Shown piece after piece: positions 59,264-64,000 of a stretch of DNA of 64,000 bases. The stretch is taken from contig JBBRVE010000001.1 in NCBI GenBank assembly GCA_038247245.1, forward strand, positions 32,217 through 96,216, in the 5' to 3' direction. The stretch comes from JAPWJZ01 sp038247245 (GTDB lineage Bacteria; Pseudomonadota; Alphaproteobacteria; Micavibrionales; UBA2020). The translations under genes were made by a program, and so were the position numbers. The notes below the pieces were generated by a model. That model had not been told where the DNA came from, ran no database searches, and was given only the letters and a program-made list of their open reading frames with translations. Position 1 is the first letter of the stretch, and each line of letters starts with the position of its first letter.

Positions 59264-61054
59264 ATGACATCGTCTTATCCCATCATCGAACATGAATACG
59301 ATGTCGTCGTGGTTGGCGCAGGGGGCGCGGGTTTGCGCGCTACCTTCGGCATGGCGGAAAAAGGGTTGAAGACCGCCTGCATCACCAAGGTGTTCCCCAC
59401 GCGCAGCCATACGGTTGCGGCGCAGGGTGGCATCTCCGCCGCGCTCGGCAACAATGGTGAAGATGATTGGCGCTGGCACATGTACGACACCATCAAGGGC
59501 TCGGACTGGCTGGGCGACCAGGACGCAATCGAATATATGTGCCGCGAGGCGATCCCCGCGGTGATCGAGCTGGAGCATTACGGCATGCCGTTTTCGCGCA
59601 CCGCCGAGGGAAAAATTTACCAGCGCGCATTCGGCGGCATGACGACGCATATGGGCAAAGGCACCGCCCGCCGCACCTGCGCCGCAGCAGATCGTACGGG
59701 CCATGCGATGCTGCACACGTTGTACCAGCAATCGCTGAAACATAAGGCCGAATTTTTCATCGAATATTTCGCGCTCGACCTGATCATGGATGACGAAGGC
59801 GTCTGCCGTGGCGTGATGGCGTGGAATTTGGCCGATGGCACGATGCACCGTTTCCGCGCGCATACCGTTGTGCTGGCGACGGGCGGTTATGGCCGCGCTT
59901 ATTTCTCCTGCACTTCGGCGCATACCTGCACGGGCGACGGCAATGCGATGGTGCTCCGCGCTGGCCTGCCGCTGCAGGACATGGAATTCATCCAGTTCCA
60001 CCCGACCGGCATTTACGGCGCGGGCTGCCTGATCACCGAGGGCGCGCGCGGCGAAGGCGGATATCTGACCAACGCATCGGGCGAGCGTTTCATGGAACGC
60101 TATGCGCCGAATGCGAAAGACCTTGCATCGCGCGATGTCGTGTCGCGCTCGATGACCATCGAAATCCGCGAAGGCCGCGGCGTGGGGGAGCACAAGGACC
60201 ATATCCACCTGCATCTGGAGCATCTCGACCCCGCGATTTTAAAGGAACGCCTGCCGGGCATTTCTGAAACCGCGCGGATATTCTCGGACGTTGATGTGAC
60301 GAAGGAACCGATCCCCGTTTTGCCGACCGTGCATTACAACATGGGCGGCATTCCGACCAACCTGCGCGCCGAAGTCGTCAACCCGACGAAAGACAATCCC
60401 GACCAGATTGTGCGCGGATTGATGGCGGTCGGCGAAGCGGCCTGCGTTTCGGTGCATGGCGCGAACCGCCTCGGCTCCAACTCGCTGCTCGATCTCGTTG
60501 TATTTGGTCGTGCCGCAGCAATCCAAGCCGCGAAAACGATCACGCCGGGCGCATCGCATAAACGACTGCCGGCCGATGCGGGATCACAGGCGCTCGACCG
60601 TCTCGACAAACTCCGCAACGCCGGCGGTGCCACGCGCACCGCGCATCTGCGTCTGCAAATGCAGAAAACGATGCAGGACCATTGCGCGGTGTTCCGCACC
60701 ACGAAACTGCTGCAGGAAGGCTGCGCGAAAATTCAAACCCTCGCCGGCGGCCGCAGCGACCTTGGCATCACCGACCGTTCCATGATCTGGAATTCGGACC
60801 TCGTCGAAACCATCGAACTCGACAATTTGATGCTGCAGGCCGTCGCCTCGATCGAATCCGCGCAGAACCGGAAAGAATCCCGCGGCGCCCATGCACAGGA
60901 AGATTTCCCCGACCGCGACGACAAGGAATGGATGAAACATTCCGTCATTTATGTGAACGACGACGCGAAATCCAGCATCACCTATCGCCCCGTCCACATG
61001 AATACGCTGACAAACGAGGTTGAAGCCGTGCCGCCAAAGGCGCGCGTCTATTAA
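59264..61054 (+). CDS. sdhA: Succinate dehydrogenase flavoprotein subunit
   Basis: A 596-residue protein, complete. FAD-binding VVVGAGGAGLRA at the N-terminus, covalent-flavin His in RSHTVAAQGGISAALGN, the substrate region MEFIQFHPTGIYGAGCLITEGARGEGG, the active-site Arg in the RDVVSRSM segment, and the C-terminal tail TLTNEVEAVPPKARVY. Catalyses succinate to fumarate. The iron-sulfur gene sdhB, usual next in alphaproteobacteria, is not found in the following DNA. Confidence 0.97.
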   Translation: MTSSYPIIEHEYDVVVVGAGGAGLRATFGMAEKGLKTACITKVFPTRSHTVAAQGGISAALGNNGEDDWRWHMYDTIKGSDWLGDQDAIEYMCREAIPAVIELEHYGMPFSRTAEGKIYQRAFGGMTTHMGKGTARRTCAAADRTGHAMLHTLYQQSLKHKAEFFIEYFALDLIMDDEGVCRGVMAWNLADGTMHRFRAHTVVLATGGYGRAYFSCTSAHTCTGDGNAMVLRAGLPLQDMEFIQFHPTGIYGAGCLITEGARGEGGYLTNASGERFMERYAPNAKDLASRDVVSRSMTIEIREGRGVGEHKDHIHLHLEHLDPAILKERLPGISETARIFSDVDVTKEPIPVLPTVHYNMGGIPTNLRAEVVNPTKDNPDQIVRGLMAVGEAACVSVHGANRLGSNSLLDLVVFGRAAAIQAAKTITPGASHKRLPADAGSQALDRLDKLRNAGGATRTAHLRLQMQKTMQDHCAVFRTTKLLQEGCAKIQTLAGGRSDLGITDRSMIWNSDLVETIELDNLMLQAVASIESAQNRKESRGAHAQEDFPDRDDKEWMKHSVIYVNDDAKSSITYRPVHMNTLTNEVEAVPPKARVY

Positions 61055-61164
61055 GCCGCGTTTACTGCCGGTTTAGTGCCCTTCCGAGCACATAGTCATT
61101 TCTGAATGATGTGGAATTTCAATAGGTTAGAGATTCTCTCCATTGAAGTGTGAATCGTTATATT

Positions 61165-61314
61165 TCAAACACTTACGCGGCGCACGCCGCGTGCAAATAC
61201 GGATTTTTCGGTGACTGTTTTGAGAGCATTCGGCGTTTCGGCAACCGTAATCTGCGGCACAGGTTTGCCCGTCAGCACCATACCCGAATTGTTCGGCGTA
61301 ATCGGTTTCCACAT
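61165..61314 (-). CDS. Short open frame after sdhA, doubtful
   Basis: A frame of 49 codons from ATG 61314 (or 66 from 61365) giving MWKPITPNNSGMVLTGKPVPQITVAETPNALKTV. The composition looks protein-like, but there is no ribosome site and no family. It may be part of the decayed region between sdhA and the metallopeptidase gene. Confidence 0.25.
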   Translation of the reverse strand: MWKPITPNNSGMVLTGKPVPQITVAETPNALKTVTEKSVFARGVRRVSV

Positions 61315-61333
61315 CGCGGGGTCGCTGTAATAA

Positions 61334-61447
61334 CCGAAGAAGGCGAAGGCGGGCGCGGATATCATTATCCGCGATCTGGGCGAGTTGAAGGATTATATTG
61401 CGCCGCAGATGGGGAAACCGGCGCAGCAGCGTCTGGGCTCAAAATAG
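61334..61447 (+). pseudogene. Remnant of a gene, C-terminal 37 codons, HAD-like
   Basis: After in-frame TAA TAA at 61328-61333, the frame reads KKAKAGADIIIRDLGELKDYIAPQMGK and ends at TAG 61445-61447. AKAGADIIIRDLGELKDYI strongly recalls the C-terminal end of HAD-type phosphatases. No 5' part is recognisable upstream, so this is a decayed gene fragment. Confidence 0.4.
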
Positions 61448-61593
61448 AGGGTTAGGGTGAGGATACATCGCGCTGGGCGTGTCATCACGATGAAAATCGG
61501 GATCCGGTTTTATAACGTCTATCTCGATGCTGACGTATATTGCAGAATTGGAAAGCTTAACGTCAGTTTACTCCCGCCCCTTTTTAGCCTTAA

Positions 61594-62724
61594 TCAAAAC
61601 CGCCGCGGCTTCGGGGATTTTTCAATTGCAGCCGCCTTGAATTCGCCGACCGTGACGGGCGCATCGCGGCGCGCGGCTTCGGCTAAGAACCGGCTGACCG
61701 GGGTATAGGCGGCGCCCGGCGGGTTCATGTAAAAATCTTCCTTCATGTAGATACTGCTGGCCCGCATGAGGATATCGTCCCGTTTTCGCTGGTACTGGTC
61801 TTCGGTATATTTATCTGCATTGGCAACCGTAGTGTCGATGATGCGGAGTAATTCCTGCTCTTCCTGCGGCAGGTTGCGGCGGAAGGCATGGGCAAGGGCG
61901 CGGACGGACACGCCATCCATGAATTCCTGCTTGTAAATCTCCGCCAGCTGTTTCGAGGGCGTCACCATCGCGGCATCCGGCGTATCGGCCAGATGCTGTT
62001 TGAAGTCCGCCAGCGTAGGCGACAGCAGGAACTGCATGCGGTAGTTGCCGAAATAGGTGGTTGAATAGTTATCCAGCCCGTTCAGCATGAAATCGGTGAA
62101 AAGCGCGCGCGCAAAGCTGGCATCGTCCTTGAAACTATCGAAGGGCTGTTTTTGCAAAAATGCCTTTGCATGCTGCGCGTTGGGGCCGCCATCGCGATTG
62201 CTGAAAAGATCATCGAGATATTCGGAGTGGCCGGATTTGGCGGCCTTACAGGCGGCGAGGACTTCGGCGGTGTAGGCATCCGCCTCCATCATCATCGACA
62301 GCATGTGGGCGGTGCGGACATCCTTGATCCGCCGCGCGCCGCCGGTTTCAATGCTTCCCATGTCTTCCATCTGCAGCACATGGCGGAACTCATGGTAGGT
62401 GGTGCGCGCCATGGCGACGGGGTCGCCGGTGTTGAGAATTTCAACATTGACGGTCGGACGGCCCGTTTCCTTGGCAACCGCGCCGAAGGCGTGCTTAAGC
62501 TTGCGTTTTGACAGCACATCGACGGGGATGGCGTTGCGGGCAATGGTTTCCTTCAATGCTTCGCCGCCCGGCAGGTCATCCAGCCGCTCCAGCATCTCGG
62601 CCTTGTGGACATCATGGCGGCCGTATTTTTTCTGCTGGCGCTCTTCCTGCCATGCGTCAATCGCGCCGACGATGCGGGCTGTGAACTGCCCGGCGAAACC
62701 GGGGGATGTCGGCGCTTTGGACAT
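61594..62724 (-). CDS. Putative zinc metallopeptidase with HEFRH motif
   Basis: About 376 residues from ATG 62724 (MSKAPTSPGF). The central TTYHEFRHVLQMEDMG is an HExxH motif (His111, Glu112, His115 in this numbering), with a distant Glu-rich MMMEADAYTAEVLAACK helix about 40 residues on, which could supply the third ligand. No signal peptide, so cytoplasmic. It resembles uncharacterised putative metallopeptidase families of alphaproteobacteria. Substrate unknown. Confidence 0.65.
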   Translation of the reverse strand: MSKAPTSPGFAGQFTARIVGAIDAWQEERQQKKYGRHDVHKAEMLERLDDLPGGEALKETIARNAIPVDVLSKRKLKHAFGAVAKETGRPTVNVEILNTGDPVAMARTTYHEFRHVLQMEDMGSIETGGARRIKDVRTAHMLSMMMEADAYTAEVLAACKAAKSGHSEYLDDLFSNRDGGPNAQHAKAFLQKQPFDSFKDDASFARALFTDFMLNGLDNYSTTYFGNYRMQFLLSPTLADFKQHLADTPDAAMVTPSKQLAEIYKQEFMDGVSVRALAHAFRRNLPQEEQELLRIIDTTVANADKYTEDQYQRKRDDILMRASSIYMKEDFYMNPPGAAYTPVSRFLAEAARRDAPVTVGEFKAAAIEKSPKPRRF

Positions 62725-63105
62725 AGTAATTTTTCTGATTCTGCTGCGAATTATTACAGCCGCAGTATAGCACAAGCGGTCTTAACAGGCGGTTTAAGCC
62801 GTAAGATACTTTAATTTCAATCGTTTCGTTGGGCTCCGCAAGAGTATCGTCGCCGCTGTCGCGCGCACGACATCTCCTGTCCCTGACAAGGGGGAATAAA
62901 AAAGCCCCGCGCAACGCCCGTGAATTTTTCAATTCCGGTTGCCGCAACCATTATGGGTTGCGGTGATTTTTCACGGCGTACTCGTTCATGCCGCCGCTGG
63001 ATCAAAGGGGTCGGAGTATATTGATTTTTCAGTTGCCGACATCATCCCAATATATCATTCCGCTCAATCGATTTTCAATTTCGGCGGACCCTTTAATCAC
63101 AAAAG
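62725..63105. other. Intergenic region with hairpins, no gene seen
   Basis: 380 bp between two divergent genes. It holds a hairpin CCGCAACC-ATTAT-GGTTGCGG (62942-62949 with 62956-62963) followed by TGATTTTT, and an overlapping alternative GGTTG-CCG-CAACC (62938-62950). Promoters for both genes should lie here. No coding frame of note. Confidence 0.5.
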
Positions 63106-63985
63106 ATGAATCCAGGCATGATGGCAACAAAGGGAACTTTCTACCCGTCTGCACGTTGGGACGTCATGGCCAAAAAACCTCTCAAATATCAGTCCGTGAT
63201 CGAGCAGTCCTGCGGGGCGGGCGAGACTTTGATTCTCGTGTCACGCCTGCATTGGATATTTCTGGCGAAAGGTCTTTTCTGGCTTGTCGGCCTTATTGTC
63301 GTTGGCACTTATCTGGATTTATACAGTGATAAATGGATGCTGCAACTGATCGACCGGAATTACGAGATTTTGTCTTATTTCGTTTTCAGGGTCGGGAACT
63401 ATATCCTGCCCATTTGCGCGATACTCGGCCTCATCATGAGCCTCATTTATTTCGCAACATATTTTACCACAGTGGTCGGTTTGACAACCAAGCGGCTGAT
63501 GATCCGCAAAGGTCTTAATCTTTGTTAAAATGATCAATGTCGACAACGAGGAAATCAAGGGCGAGTACGTCGATAACGGCATGTTCGGGCGCTGGCTGAA
63601 TTACGGCGAAATCCACATGGATGCGCGGTTTGTCGCGAATTTTTACGTGCCGAACATCGAAGATCCTTATCGATTGATCCGCACCATCAACGAAACGCGC
63701 GCAGCGGGTGGCGATACGGTTATTGCCGGAGAGGCTTCATTGAAGGTGGCATCGGAGGTCGGCGAGGCTGTGCCTTTAAGCGCGAACGCCACGCCGGCCG
63801 CTGTGGTTGCCCCCCCTGCCGAAGTCTATGTGCCGGTTCAGCAGCCCATTGTGGTGGCTCCTGCTGTGGTGACACCCGCAGTAACAGCGGTCGCGACGCC
63901 GCAGGCCACCGCCCCCCCCCCCCCCAACCGACACGAAGAGCCCAGGCGCAATGCAGGGCGATTTGCAGGGGGGTTTCACAAATAA
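63106..63985 (+). pseudogene. Membrane PH-domain (bPH2/YdbT-like) gene interrupted by a frameshift
   Basis: The first frame (ATG 63106 or 63166) gives two transmembrane helices (IFLAKGLFWLVGLIVVGTYL, YILPICAILGLIMSLIYFATYF) and VVGLTTKRLMIRKGL, then stops at 63528. The next frame begins about 63510 (removing one A would read KGLIFVKMINVDNEEIKGEYVDN) and has GRWLNYGEIHMDARF, typical of bacterial PH/DUF304 domains. The C-terminus is Pro/Ala/Val-rich and contains a C14 run. The break is at 63510-63520. A true frameshift, a sequencing error, or phase variation are all possible. Confidence 0.75.
63912..63925. repeat. C14 homopolymer tract inside coding sequence
   Basis: Fourteen consecutive C bases within the tail of the PH-domain gene, read as four Pro codons. 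Such tracts change length by slipped-strand mispairing and can switch the downstream reading frame; they are also error-prone in sequencing. Confidence 0.85.
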
Positions 63986-64000
63986 AGGGTCGGGCGAGCC

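Noticed and set aside
59255..60223. 322-codon lower-strand frame opposite sdhA
   Set aside because: sdhA motifs are unambiguous and the antisense frame shows only His/Arg-rich sequence.

Overview
The window is about 64 kb of GC-rich chromosomal DNA from an alphaproteobacterium. The evidence is an NDUFA12-type complex I subunit, the NDUFA12/MlaD/DUF2155/aat neighbourhood, AddAB instead of RecBCD, the indirect aminoacylation operon gatCAB divergent from ruvX, and an sdhCDA operon. Nothing allows a species call. Placement in a Micavibrio-like or Rhodospirillales-like lineage is only an impression. Genes are densely packed, many pairs overlap by 1-4 nt (TGATG, ATGA, TAATG), and the upper strand is interrupted by long lower-strand operons.

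Layout. 1-6.3 kb: a truncated gene, a membrane protein coupled to a large class II ribonucleotide-reductase homologue that appears to have lost its catalytic residues, then NDUFA12, mlaD, a DUF2155 protein, aat and an acetyltransferase. 6.4-19.7 kb: a MscS channel, a ZntB-type metal transporter, an old-yellow-enzyme reductase, an MFS carrier, ohr, a racemase-like protein with one catalytic Cys, two nucleotidyltransferase-fold proteins, FecR-domain and other envelope proteins, and a thiamine-pyrophosphokinase-like gene. 19.7-31 kb: a two-component system, a DUF4173 membrane protein, PilZ, a divergent SDR/TetR pair with four TAC-N6-GTA sites, several very small proteins, an Nramp transporter, an L,D-transpeptidase and a thioesterase. 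31-38.4 kb: a cupin-DUF2867 protein, an AT-rich nuclease-like gene, a cold-shock protein, tRNA-Ser(GCT), an aldo/keto reductase, an FAD oxidoreductase with a permease, and three small related-looking proteins. 38.4-46.6 kb: a seven-gene lower-strand operon (gatC, gatA, gatB, two TerD-domain proteins, a sulfotransferase, a HAD phosphatase), divergent from ruvX-folB, then a beta-hydroxyacid dehydrogenase. 46.7-54.4 kb: addB-addA and a glycolipid-binding-like protein. 54.5-64 kb: an unknown protein, a frameshifted gene, an AT-rich islet, sdhC-sdhD-sdhA without sdhB, a putative HExxH metallopeptidase and a frameshifted membrane protein with a C14 tract.

The most interesting parts are: (1) the AT-rich islet at about 56.3-58.4 kb, with a protein of the anti-phage dCTP deaminase (DCD) type and a 57-codon gene with a good ribosome binding site just upstream; (2) the 876-codon NrdJ-like pseudoenzyme; (3) a dispersed family of about 108-bp palindromic elements with roughly 28-bp terminal inverted repeats, four copies, each beside a gene 3' end; (4) the apparent fusion of gatCAB with a TerD/sulfotransferase/HAD module; and (5) an aat frame that reads about 350 nt antisense through the tail of its convergent neighbour. 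Two apparent single-base frameshifts and a long C tract in the last 8 kb mean some broken genes there could be sequencing or assembly errors.
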